Assembly (NCBI GenBank): GCA_965242575.1
Contig: OZ251461.1
Span: 3,224,001-3,288,000, forward strand
Source of the DNA: JANQOH01 sp965242575
Lineage (GTDB): Bacteria > Pseudomonadota > Alphaproteobacteria > UBA7887
Length of the DNA stretch: 64,000 nucleotides
Direction of reading: 5' to 3'
Each line of letters opens with the position of its first letter. Positions within the stretch are counted from its first letter, which is position 1. Positions 1 through 6,749 of this stretch are shown here, piece by piece. The notes under the pieces are model-generated. The model worked only from the letters and a program-made list of their open reading frames with translations. It had not been told where the DNA came from and searched no databases. A program made the translations under genes and the position numbers.

Positions 1-8
1 CGGATCTG

Positions 9-1484
9 ATGGTCGTCGGCGCGGTTCCGGAGCCGGTCGATTTTATCGTCGCCGGCGCCGGGCCGGGCGGCTACGCGGCGGCGCTGCGCGCGGCGCAGCT
101 CGGGCGCAAGGTCCTGCTGGTGGACCGCGAGGGCGCGGAGGGAGTCGGCGGAGTCTGCCTCCGCGTCGGCTGCATTCCGAGCAAGGCGCTGATCGAGGTC
201 GCCGATCTCGCGCACCGCGCGCGCGGCGCCGCGCGCATGGGCCTCGCCGCGCCTGCGCCTGGGGCGCCGCCGGGGGCGCCGCCGGGGGCCGACATGGCGC
301 GGTTCCAGGACTGGAAGGCGGAAGTCGTCGACGGCCTGGCGGGCGGCGTGCGCGGCCTGCTCCGCGCGGCGGGGGTGGAGGTCGCGCGCGGCGCGTTCCG
401 CTTCACCGCGCCCGGCAAGGGGGTGATCACGCCCGACGACGGGAGCGCGCGGTTCGTCGAATTCGCCGATCTGGTCCTCGCCGCCGGGTCGCGTCCGGTC
501 GAACTGCCCGGCCTGCCCTGCGACGGCGACCGCGTGCTCGATTCGACCGGCGCGCTGGCGCTGGACTCGCTGCCGGCTACGATGGCGGTGGTCGGCGCCG
601 GCTATGTCGGGCTGGAGATCGGCATCGCCTTCGCCAAGCTCGGCGTCCGGGTCGCGCTGGTGGAGGCGGAGCCGCGCATCCTGCCGGCGATGGACGCGGC
701 GCTGTCCCGCCCGGTGGCGAAGACGCTGGCGGCGCTCGGCGTCGAGGTCCATCCCGGCGCGCGCGCCGCCGGTTACGACGGCGCCCGCCTCCGGGTGGAG
801 GGCGCGAACGGCGCGCGCGAGGTGGCGGCGGACAAGGTCGTCGTCGCGGTGGGCCGGCGGCCGAACACCGACGACCTGGAGCTCGCCGCGGCCGGCCTGG
901 CGCCCGGCGCCGGCGGCCTGCTCGAAGTCGCGCCCGACCGCCGGCTCGCGCCGCACGTCGCGGCGGTGGGCGACGTAACGCCCGGCCCGGCGCTGGCGCA
1001 CAAGGCGACCGCCGAAGCGCATGTCGCCGCGGAGGCGCTGTGCGGGCGCAAGGCGGCGTTCCAGCCCGAGGCGATCCCCGCGGTGGTGTTCTCCGACCCC
1101 GAAATCGCGACCGCCGGCATGACGCTGGCGGAGGCAAAAGCGGCGGGCGCGGACGCGCGGGCGGCGGTCTTCCCGCTTTCGGCGTCGGGCCGCGCGCGCA
1201 CCCTGGCGGCGCGCGAGGGTTTTTTGCAGGTGGTGTCCGACGCCACCGATGGCCGCATTCTCGGCGTCCACATCGCCGCGCCGCACGCCTCCGACCTGAT
1301 CGGCGAAGGCGTGCTCGCCATAGAGATGGGCGCGACGGTGGAGGACCTGGCGCTGACGGTCCACGCCCACCCGACCTTCGGCGAAATGTTCGGCGAGGCC
1401 GCCCATCTGGCGCTGGGGCGGCCGATTCACGTCGCCGCGCCGGGGCGGAATCGCCCCGGCTCGGGCTTGCGAACGGATCGATAA
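9..1484 (+). CDS. lpd: Dihydrolipoyl dehydrogenase (E3 component), first of two in the window
   Basis: This FAD flavoprotein would reoxidise dihydrolipoamide on an E2 or H protein using NAD+. The N-terminal dinucleotide-binding loop (GAGPGG) is near residues 17-22. The redox-active disulfide motif CLRVGC is near residue 50, a second NAD-binding glycine motif (GAGYVG) is near residue 197, and the C-terminal catalytic stretch HAHPTFGE is near residue 455. At 491 residues it is slightly long for the family, because of an Ala/Pro/Gly-rich insert near residues 80-95. Its partner E1/E2 genes probably lie left of the window. The start is only 8 bases from the edge, so no ribosome-binding site can be judged and the true start could be further upstream. 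A second E3 (48499-49890) lies inside the PDH operon, so this copy probably serves another 2-oxoacid complex. Confidence 0.9.
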   Translation: MVVGAVPEPVDFIVAGAGPGGYAAALRAAQLGRKVLLVDREGAEGVGGVCLRVGCIPSKALIEVADLAHRARGAARMGLAAPAPGAPPGAPPGADMARFQDWKAEVVDGLAGGVRGLLRAAGVEVARGAFRFTAPGKGVITPDDGSARFVEFADLVLAAGSRPVELPGLPCDGDRVLDSTGALALDSLPATMAVVGAGYVGLEIGIAFAKLGVRVALVEAEPRILPAMDAALSRPVAKTLAALGVEVHPGARAAGYDGARLRVEGANGAREVAADKVVVAVGRRPNTDDLELAAAGLAPGAGGLLEVAPDRRLAPHVAAVGDVTPGPALAHKATAEAHVAAEALCGRKAAFQPEAIPAVVFSDPEIATAGMTLAEAKAAGADARAAVFPLSASGRARTLAAREGFLQVVSDATDGRILGVHIAAPHASDLIGEGVLAIEMGATVEDLALTVHAHPTFGEMFGEAAHLALGRPIHVAAPGRNRPGSGLRTDR

Positions 1485-1526
1485 ACCTGGACGCGGGACG
1501 GCGTCGTATCCAACTTTCGTAGCGGA

Positions 1527-1700
1527 GTTATACCAGACCAAATTTGTATTCATTCACTTCAAATATTTTACTTCGTCATTCCCGCGAAGGCGGGAATCTA
1601 TTTTGATTTAGGCATATTGTAAGTCGATAGAGATTCCCGCCTTCGCGGGAATGACGAGAAATAGAAATATGTATAGGTTTGAAATTGGAGTGGTATTACC
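1527..1700. mobile_element. MITE-like inverted-repeat element with nested palindromes
   Basis: This AT-richer, non-coding stretch is built as a long inverted repeat. The inner arms, 1574-1599 and 1631-1656, are perfect 26-bp reverse complements separated by 31 bp. Each arm is itself a hairpin, an 8-bp stem (ATTCCCGC) around a 4-base loop. Outside these, about 40 further bases on each side (1527-1573 against 1657-1700) align imperfectly as reverse complements, starting with a TATACCA/TGGTATTA-like end. The total of about 175 bp, low GC in a GC-rich genome, and absence of a credible protein fit a non-autonomous MITE or a large REP-type element. The rest of the 1485-1765 gap contains nothing else recognisable. 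Family membership is inferred. Confidence 0.7.
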
Positions 1701-1765
1701 GATGCCGTGCGCGGTTCGGTCATATGGAGAACGCCGTAAAATTCGGCGATTCGCACTGGATTGGA

Positions 1766-3304
1766 TTATCGAAAATTGGATACGGGTATTCTCCCGGACA
1801 TCAGCTCAGGCAAAAGCGCGTCGCGAATGGCGGACAGTATATCTGACTGGAAGTTGTTGCAGTCGATACGTTCTCTCAAATTTCCAGCTATTTTCTGGTA
1901 TGCCGAACACACGCGAGAAGGTGGAAGTAACACCAAATGGTGGCCAAAATTCTGGAGTGGCATGTAGGGATTTCCGCTGCCGCCGACGTACTTCGAAAAG
2001 TCAATTCGTTTCAAGGTGTGCCAGACGTACTCGAGAGACCCCGATTTGCCCTCTCTGATTGCAAACGCATTATTCGTTACCCAGCAGGGCGACGGAGATC
2101 TATGAAGCGCCCCGCAAGACCCTATCTTTCCAAGTATAACGCAAGCAGAATTTACCGAAGGTTTTTCTGTCTTACAAATCGGTCCGTTTGCGCCAAACGC
2201 CCGATACGTCCCGTCGTTATAGCGCATGTCGACCGGAAGCGTTTTCCCGCTCGAAATTTCAAAAATATCGTCCATTCTCGACATTTTCCAACCTTTCGGT
2301 ATTGGCCCAGTCTGCGATTCCGCCAACTTATCGGGGAAAAGGCGGGACAACGTTTTCGGCAGCCCGGATTTCTGGCCGCGCATTTTCGCTCGTACAGGGC
2401 CGAAGTCGACGAACCAGTCGTCGAAGATGGCCCGCGCCATCGCCTCGAGAGTTTCGTTCATGCGCCGGTTGAGTTCGATCTTGTCGTCAAGCGCGCCCAG
2501 AATTTCAGCGATGGCGCGTTGTTCGGCGAGAGGGGGAAGATCGATGGGCAGTCGTTCAATATCGATGGGATTGATCGCGGGGTAGGCAGCCTTACTTTGT
2601 TCTGCTACGGACTGAAGATATTGGACGGTCTCGTTCCGCGCAAGGAACCAGTATATGAAATCCGTGAAAGCAACGCCTTTTCGGCCTCGTAATACGGAGA
2701 ATCCCGTCGACGCGAGCAAATTCTCCGGGATTTCCCTCAAAACCCCGTAATGCCTCTGATTGGGACGCACGGTCGAATACACGATGTCGCCCTGCCGCGC
2801 TCTTCTCCGCGCGCGGGTTGGTATCTTGTCGCGCCCATCGACAAGGTGTTGTATCTTGGAAATGCGATTTTCCGTAATGCTCCCGGTGTCCAGATAATTG
2901 ACGAAAGACCAACGTTCGCGCGGCGAATAGGTGTCGTCGTTGATTTCTATGCAATCGCCGAGAGTGATCCTTTTCCATCGGCGCTTCGCGGGCCGTGTGG
3001 AGGTCGGAGAGATCACAGCATATTCCCGCTCGATTATCGCGCGAAAATCCTCGGACACGGCCGCCCAATCCGCCACGTCGACGCGGAAGGGCAAATCCGA
3101 CCCGGCGAGCGCCGCCCGCAACGCCGCCATGCGCCCGGCGTCCAGCGGGGTTTCCGTCATCAGCACGAGGTCGAGATCGGAGGTCTCCCGCGCGGTCCAG
3201 GACACGCGCGAACCGAAGGCGCGCGCCTCCAGCCCCGGCGCGTGGTCGCGGAGAATGCGCCGGACCGTGTCCAGGTCGGCGGGCGGCAGGTCAATCGGTC
3301 GCAC
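1766..3304 (-). CDS. Fusion of MNT-type nucleotidyltransferase and type I restriction specificity subunit (HsdS-like)
   Basis: Residues 1-102 form a minimal nucleotidyltransferase: G31-S32 followed by D43-L-D45 matches the GSx10DxD catalytic signature of MntA-type antitoxins. From about residue 105 the protein becomes a two-domain HsdS. It has a first target-recognition domain, a conserved middle helix region (LPPLAEQRAIAEILGALDD), a second domain beginning at GPIPKGW, and a typical end (LLPELMSGRIPV). HsdS sets the DNA target of a type I methylase or restriction enzyme, but no hsdM or hsdR gene is in the window. A GTG start at 3304 is chosen because it begins the MNT domain and overlaps the end of the HEPN remnant by 14 nt. 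An ATG at 3409 is in frame but would read through the remnant. GC falls in the C-terminal half, which suggests transfer. Confidence 0.75.
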   Translation of the reverse strand: MRPIDLPPADLDTVRRILRDHAPGLEARAFGSRVSWTARETSDLDLVLMTETPLDAGRMAALRAALAGSDLPFRVDVADWAAVSEDFRAIIEREYAVISPTSTRPAKRRWKRITLGDCIEINDDTYSPRERWSFVNYLDTGSITENRISKIQHLVDGRDKIPTRARRRARQGDIVYSTVRPNQRHYGVLREIPENLLASTGFSVLRGRKGVAFTDFIYWFLARNETVQYLQSVAEQSKAAYPAINPIDIERLPIDLPPLAEQRAIAEILGALDDKIELNRRMNETLEAMARAIFDDWFVDFGPVRAKMRGQKSGLPKTLSRLFPDKLAESQTGPIPKGWKMSRMDDIFEISSGKTLPVDMRYNDGTYRAFGANGPICKTEKPSVNSACVILGKIGSCGALHRSPSPCWVTNNAFAIREGKSGSLEYVWHTLKRIDFSKYVGGSGNPYMPLQNFGHHLVLLPPSRVCSAYQKIAGNLRERIDCNNFQSDILSAIRDALLPELMSGRIPVSNFR

Positions 3305-3448
3305 CGTCCCGCCCCCGCAGCGCGGCGAGGAGGACCCGCGTATCGCGCAGGAATTCGTCCATGGCCGCCACGGTTTCCTCCGCCCGTTCCGCATGTCACG
3401 ATACCGCACGAAGGCGGGCGCGTCACGGACGAGGCCGGCGGCGGTTGA
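3291..3448 (-). pseudogene. Truncated, frameshifted HEPN (HI0074/HepT-like) toxin remnant
   Basis: Two frames together read as the end of a HEPN nucleotidyltransferase-partner protein. The first gives DAPAFVRYRDMRN. After a frame jump the second gives ERAEETVAAMDEFLRD... and stops at 3291. In intact relatives the RN is followed by a few residues and a histidine (the Rx4-6H RNase motif). Here the bases between RN and the next conserved stretch are missing, so the motif is lost and the frame broken. The 5' part of the gene is absent, because the open stretch ends at a stop near 3472 and the Rieske promoter begins there. Its end overlaps the MNT start, as in functional MNT-HEPN pairs. Confidence 0.6.
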
Positions 3449-3474
3449 CCGGCGCCGCGCGGGCGTGGTTCAAT
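3445..3474 (+). promoter_or_regulatory. Predicted sigma70-type promoter of the Rieske-PQQ dehydrogenase genes
   Basis: A TTGACC -35 box at 3445-3450 and a TTCAAT -10 box at 3469-3474 are separated by 18 bp. A Shine-Dalgarno-like GGGGAGG follows just before the ATG at 3497. The prediction rests on sequence only. Confidence 0.45.
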
Positions 3475-3496
3475 GGCGGCGACCGGGGAGGCGGCA

Positions 3497-4123
3497 ATGA
3501 GCGGGACTCGTTGCGAGGGATGCGCGGGGCGGGGCGCCGGGTGGCGCCGGCGCGGAGTTCTGGGCGGCGCCCTCGGCGGCGCCATCGGCCTGCTGGCCGC
3601 GGCGCTGGCGCCCGGCATGCGCCCCGCGCGCGGCGAGGAGACCAACCCCGCGCGGATGCGCCCGCAGCCCGGCGACCGGGTCGCCTTCGCGCGCGGCGAG
3701 CGCAAGGGCGAGCTCATCGCCCCCGGCGACATCGCACTGGCGGCCCGGCCCACCTTCGCGTTCCCGTGGGACCCGGCGACCGGCTCCGCGCGCGACGGCA
3801 CCCGCCTCAACCGGCTGCTGGTGCTGCGCCTCGCCGAGGAAACCTATACCGACAAGGTGCGGGAGCGCGCGGCGGACGGCGTGATCGCCTATTCCGCCGT
3901 CTGCACGCACCAGAAATGCACCGTCATGGGCTGGCACCCCGAGGACCACGTGTTCATCTGCCCGTGCCATGAAACCAACTTCGACCCGGCGGACGGCGCC
4001 CGGGTCCTGTCGGGGCCGGCGCGCAGACCGTTGCCCGCCCTGCCCCTGACCGTCGACGACGGCGTCCTCGCCGTCGCCGGCGCGTTCACCGGACGCGTGG
4101 GAGGACCGCCGCAAAACAACTAG
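3497..4123 (+). CDS. Tat-exported Rieske [2Fe-2S] protein
   Basis: This 208-residue electron-transfer protein has a twin-arginine-type leader (RRRGVLGG, residues 17-24) followed by a hydrophobic stretch to about residue 40, so export of the folded protein is expected. The Rieske cluster ligands are complete: C136-T-H138 with C141, and C155-P-C157-H158. The paired cysteines of cytochrome bc1-type Rieske proteins (C141 and C157) are present. The ATG at 3497 is preferred over one at 3473 because it follows a purine-rich GGGGAGG at a suitable distance. The next gene, a PQQ dehydrogenase, begins 51 bp downstream, so the two are probably cotranscribed. The Rieske protein may take its electrons, but that is inference. 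No cytochrome b or c1 gene is nearby. Confidence 0.88.
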   Translation: MSGTRCEGCAGRGAGWRRRGVLGGALGGAIGLLAAALAPGMRPARGEETNPARMRPQPGDRVAFARGERKGELIAPGDIALAARPTFAFPWDPATGSARDGTRLNRLLVLRLAEETYTDKVRERAADGVIAYSAVCTHQKCTVMGWHPEDHVFICPCHETNFDPADGARVLSGPARRPLPALPLTVDDGVLAVAGAFTGRVGGPPQNN

Positions 4124-4174
4124 GTCCGCCGCCGCGTCGACGCCGTCGCATGCGAGAAACAGGGAGGAAGGCCG

Positions 4175-5923
4175 ATGAATATCGGAAGAACGCTCGTCGC
4201 GGCGCTGGCCGCGCCGGCGCTGCTCGCGCCGGGGCTCGCGCTCGCCATGAGTCACGGCCACTATTCCACCGTGACCGACGAGAGGCTCGCGAACCCCGAG
4301 CCGCACAACTGGCTGATGTACCGCGGCAACTACGAGGGGTGGGGCTACAGCCCGCTCGACCAGATCAACCAGGGCAACGTCTCCGGCCTGCGCCCGGTCT
4401 GGACCTTCTCGACCAGCGTCGGCGAGGGGCACCAGTCCCCCGCCATCGTCAACGACGGCATGATGTTCATCACCACGCCGCAGAACCAGGTGGTGGCGCT
4501 CGACGCCGCGACCGGCGAGGAGCGCTGGCGCTTCAAGCACGAGATCCCCGAGGAGCTGTGGCAGGTCCACCCGACCAACCGGGGCGTCGCGCTGTGGGGC
4601 GACAACATCTACGTCACCACGACCGACTGCCATCTCGTCGCGCTCAATGCGGCGACCGGCGAGGAGGTCTGGCGCGCCGCGCCCGACAGTTGGGAGAACG
4701 GCTACTACATGACCATGGCGCCGCTGATCGCGGAAGGCGTGGTCATGGTCGGCACTTCGGGCGGCGAATACGGCATTCGCGGCCACATCACCGCCTACGA
4801 CGCCGCGAGCGGCGAGCAGATGTGGGTGCGCCACGCCATTCCGGGGCCGGGCGAGTTCGGCCACGACACCTGGGAGGGCGACGACTGGAAGACCGGCGGC
4901 GCCTCGATCTGGCTCACCGGCCACTACGACTCCGAGACCGGAATCTCCTATTGGGGCACCGGCAACGCCGCGCCGTGGACCGGCGACACGCATCCCGGCG
5001 ACAACCTCTACACCACCTCGGCCATCGCCGTCCGCGTCTCCGACGGCGCACTCGTCGGCCACCACCAGTACCACTGGAACGATTCGTGGGACTGGGACGA
5101 GGTCTCGACCCCGATCCTGCTGCCGGTCGAGCGCGACGGGCGGCAGATCAACGGCCTCGCCCACGCCGGGCGCAACGGCTACCTGTGGGTGCTCGACCGC
5201 GGCATGGGCGCCGACATCGGCTTCGTCGACGCGCACAAATACGTCCGCCAGGACGTCTTCACGAGCATCGATCCGCAGACGGGCCGGCCCAGCTACGACG
5301 ACGCGAAGAAGCCGCGCGTCGGCCGCTTCACCAAGTTCTGCCCCTCGCTGTGGGGCGGCAAGGACTGGCCGCCGGAGGCCTACAACCCCGTCACCGGCCT
5401 GTTCTACATCCCGGTCAACGACAACCTGTGCGGCTCGCTCGTCGGCGAGGTCCAGGAATACGTGCCCGGCGAGCTGTGGCTCGGCGTGCCGATCCCGGAC
5501 ATCAAGATGTACCTGCACGAGGACGCGGACCACATCGGCGAGGTCCAGGCCTGGAACCTGAACACCGGCGAAGAGGTCTGGGCGACGAACTTCACGTCGT
5601 TCAACTGGGGTCCGCTGCTGACCACCGGCGGCAAGCTGGTGTTCTCGGGCGGCACCTGGGACCGCTACTTCCGCGCCTTCGACGCGGAGACCGGCGAGGT
5701 CCTGTGGAAGTTCCGCACCAATTCGGGCATCACCGCGGTGCCGTCGTCCTACGCCATCGACGGGACGCAATACATCGCGGTGCAGGCCGGCTGGGGCGTC
5801 GACGCGGTCCGCATGGAGGATTCGCTCAACGCCGCGCTGGAGGAAACCCCGCACCCGCTGATCGACGAGAAGATCTACACGCCGACCGGCGGCGTCCTCT
5901 GGGTCTTCGCGCTCGACGGCTGA
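4175..5923 (+). CDS. PQQ-dependent alcohol/methanol-type dehydrogenase with lanthanide-type DxD motif
   Basis: This is a 582-residue periplasmic quinoprotein with a Sec-like leader (about residues 1-24, ending LALA). The eight-bladed propeller is recognisable from repeated tryptophan-dock segments such as LDAATGEERW. Metal and PQQ ligands expected in this family are visible: E198 (GGEYG), N264 (GTGNAAPW) and catalytic D306. D308, two residues after the catalytic Asp (WDWD), is the extra carboxylate that distinguishes lanthanide enzymes (XoxF, PedH) from calcium enzymes, which have Ala there. The vicinal Cys-Cys pair normally found before VNRG is absent; the sequence there reads WQVHPTNRG. A good ribosome-binding site (AGGAAGG) precedes the ATG. 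The substrate cannot be told from sequence. The Rieske gene upstream replaces the usual cytochrome c neighbour. Confidence 0.88.
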   Translation: MNIGRTLVAALAAPALLAPGLALAMSHGHYSTVTDERLANPEPHNWLMYRGNYEGWGYSPLDQINQGNVSGLRPVWTFSTSVGEGHQSPAIVNDGMMFITTPQNQVVALDAATGEERWRFKHEIPEELWQVHPTNRGVALWGDNIYVTTTDCHLVALNAATGEEVWRAAPDSWENGYYMTMAPLIAEGVVMVGTSGGEYGIRGHITAYDAASGEQMWVRHAIPGPGEFGHDTWEGDDWKTGGASIWLTGHYDSETGISYWGTGNAAPWTGDTHPGDNLYTTSAIAVRVSDGALVGHHQYHWNDSWDWDEVSTPILLPVERDGRQINGLAHAGRNGYLWVLDRGMGADIGFVDAHKYVRQDVFTSIDPQTGRPSYDDAKKPRVGRFTKFCPSLWGGKDWPPEAYNPVTGLFYIPVNDNLCGSLVGEVQEYVPGELWLGVPIPDIKMYLHEDADHIGEVQAWNLNTGEEVWATNFTSFNWGPLLTTGGKLVFSGGTWDRYFRAFDAETGEVLWKFRTNSGITAVPSSYAIDGTQYIAVQAGWGVDAVRMEDSLNAALEETPHPLIDEKIYTPTGGVLWVFALDG

Positions 5924-5942
5924 CGGCGCAACCCGCGCTTCC

Positions 5943-5979
5943 AGGGCCGGCCGTCCTCGGACGGCCGGCCCTTTCTTTT
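5943..5979 (+). terminator. Rho-independent terminator after the PQQ dehydrogenase
   Basis: Bases 5943-5956 and 5959-5972 are perfect 14-bp reverse complements, so the hairpin stem is very strong. It is followed by a T-rich run (5972-5979). It lies 20 bp after the dehydrogenase stop codon and separates that unit from the VapBC pair. Confidence 0.9.
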
Positions 5980-5994
5980 CCGCGCCCGGCGGGC

Positions 5995-6023
5995 TTGCCG
6001 TCGGCGCGTCCCGCGTGTATGGT
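5995..6023 (+). promoter_or_regulatory. Predicted promoter of the VapBC pair, giving a possibly leaderless mRNA
   Basis: TTGCCG (5995-6000) and TATGGT (6018-6023) are spaced by 17 bp. Transcription would start near 6030, the same base as the preferred antitoxin ATG. No ribosome-binding site is seen, so the message may be leaderless. Confidence 0.4.
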
Positions 6024-6029
6024 TCGACC

Positions 6030-6251
6030 ATGGCGCAAGTGACCGTCCATCTGCCGGCCGATCTCCTGGCGGTCGCGCGCGCGCGGGCCGTTCGGGAAAA
6101 CAAGAGCCTCTCGGCCTGGCTGGGCGCGCTCATCGGCGCGGCGACCGGCGCCGGCTGGCCCGACGACTTCGTCGCGCTCCTCCGTTCCGGTCATGGAGAC
6201 ATCGTCGAACCCGACGACCCGCCGCCCGGGGATATCGACGGCTTTCCGTGA
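6030..6251 (+). CDS. VapB-type antitoxin
   Basis: This 73-residue protein has an N-terminal beta strand and helices (MAQVTVHLPADLLAVARARA...) typical of a ribbon-helix-helix DNA-binding domain. An acidic, proline-rich tail (EPDDPPPGDIDGF) would wrap the toxin. It should neutralise the PIN toxin encoded next and repress its own promoter. An ATG at 6015 is in frame, but the domain begins at 6030. The stop codon overlaps the GTG start of the toxin (GTGA), so translation is coupled. Confidence 0.8.
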   Translation: MAQVTVHLPADLLAVARARAVRENKSLSAWLGALIGAATGAGWPDDFVALLRSGHGDIVEPDDPPPGDIDGFP

Positions 6252-6643
6252 CGAGGCTGCTCGACACCAGCGTTTGCATCGCGCTCATAAATCGATCCGA
6301 CGAAGCGGCGGCCGACCGGCTGCTGGCCCAACGGCCCGCCGAGGTTTATCTTTGCAGCGTGGTCAAAGGAGAGCTTCTGTTCGGAGCGCGAAATTCGGCC
6401 CGGGTCGACGAGAATTTGCGCCGGGTGGAGAATTTTTGCCGGAATTTCGCGTCTTCGCCGTTCGACGACGCAGCGGCGGAACGCTACGGAATCGTGAGGG
6501 CCGGGCTGCGGCGCGCCGGCGCGCCCATCGGCGGGAACGATCTCATGATCGCCTCCATAGCCCTCGCCAACTCGCACGTTCTCGTTACGCGAAACGTCGG
6601 CGAGTTCGCGCGGGTTCCCGGTCTCGAAGTAGAGCGCTGGTGA
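6248..6643 (+). CDS. vapC: VapC-type PIN-domain ribonuclease toxin
   Basis: This 131-residue PIN protein would cleave RNA (tRNA or rRNA in characterised VapC toxins) when its antitoxin is degraded. The acidic catalytic residues sit in the expected contexts: Asp in LLDTSVCIAL near the N-terminus, Glu in VVKGELLFGA, and Asp in GGNDLMIAS. The C-terminal TRNVGEFARVPGLEVERW is typical of the family. It starts with GTG, overlapping the antitoxin stop by 4 nt. Confidence 0.88.
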   Translation: MTRLLDTSVCIALINRSDEAAADRLLAQRPAEVYLCSVVKGELLFGARNSARVDENLRRVENFCRNFASSPFDDAAAERYGIVRAGLRRAGAPIGGNDLMIASIALANSHVLVTRNVGEFARVPGLEVERW

Positions 6644-6672
6644 GGGCGGCGGAGGGACGGGCGGCGGACTCC

Positions 6673-6701
6673 TTGACCGGCCGCTGCGGGTCCGGGAATA
6701 T
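6673..6701 (+). promoter_or_regulatory. Possible promoter of the F420 operon
   Basis: A good -35 (TTGACC, 6673-6678) is followed after 17 bp by a weak -10 (GAATAT, 6696-6701) in the gap before fbiC. The gene itself has a clear GGGGGAG ribosome-binding site before its ATG. Confidence 0.35.
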
Positions 6702-6749
6702 CGCGCCGCGCCGGCGGGGACGCGGACGGCGGCGGGGGGAGCGGCGGCG

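Noticed and set aside
1651..2692. Several plus-strand frames opposite the HsdS half of the fusion gene
   Set aside because: They run through the MITE and the antisense of HsdS, and have no family resemblance.
3470..6133. Long minus-strand frame of 887 codons opposite the Rieske and PQQ dehydrogenase genes
   Set aside because: It is the antisense shadow of two clear genes in a very GC-rich sequence and its product has no recognisable domain.
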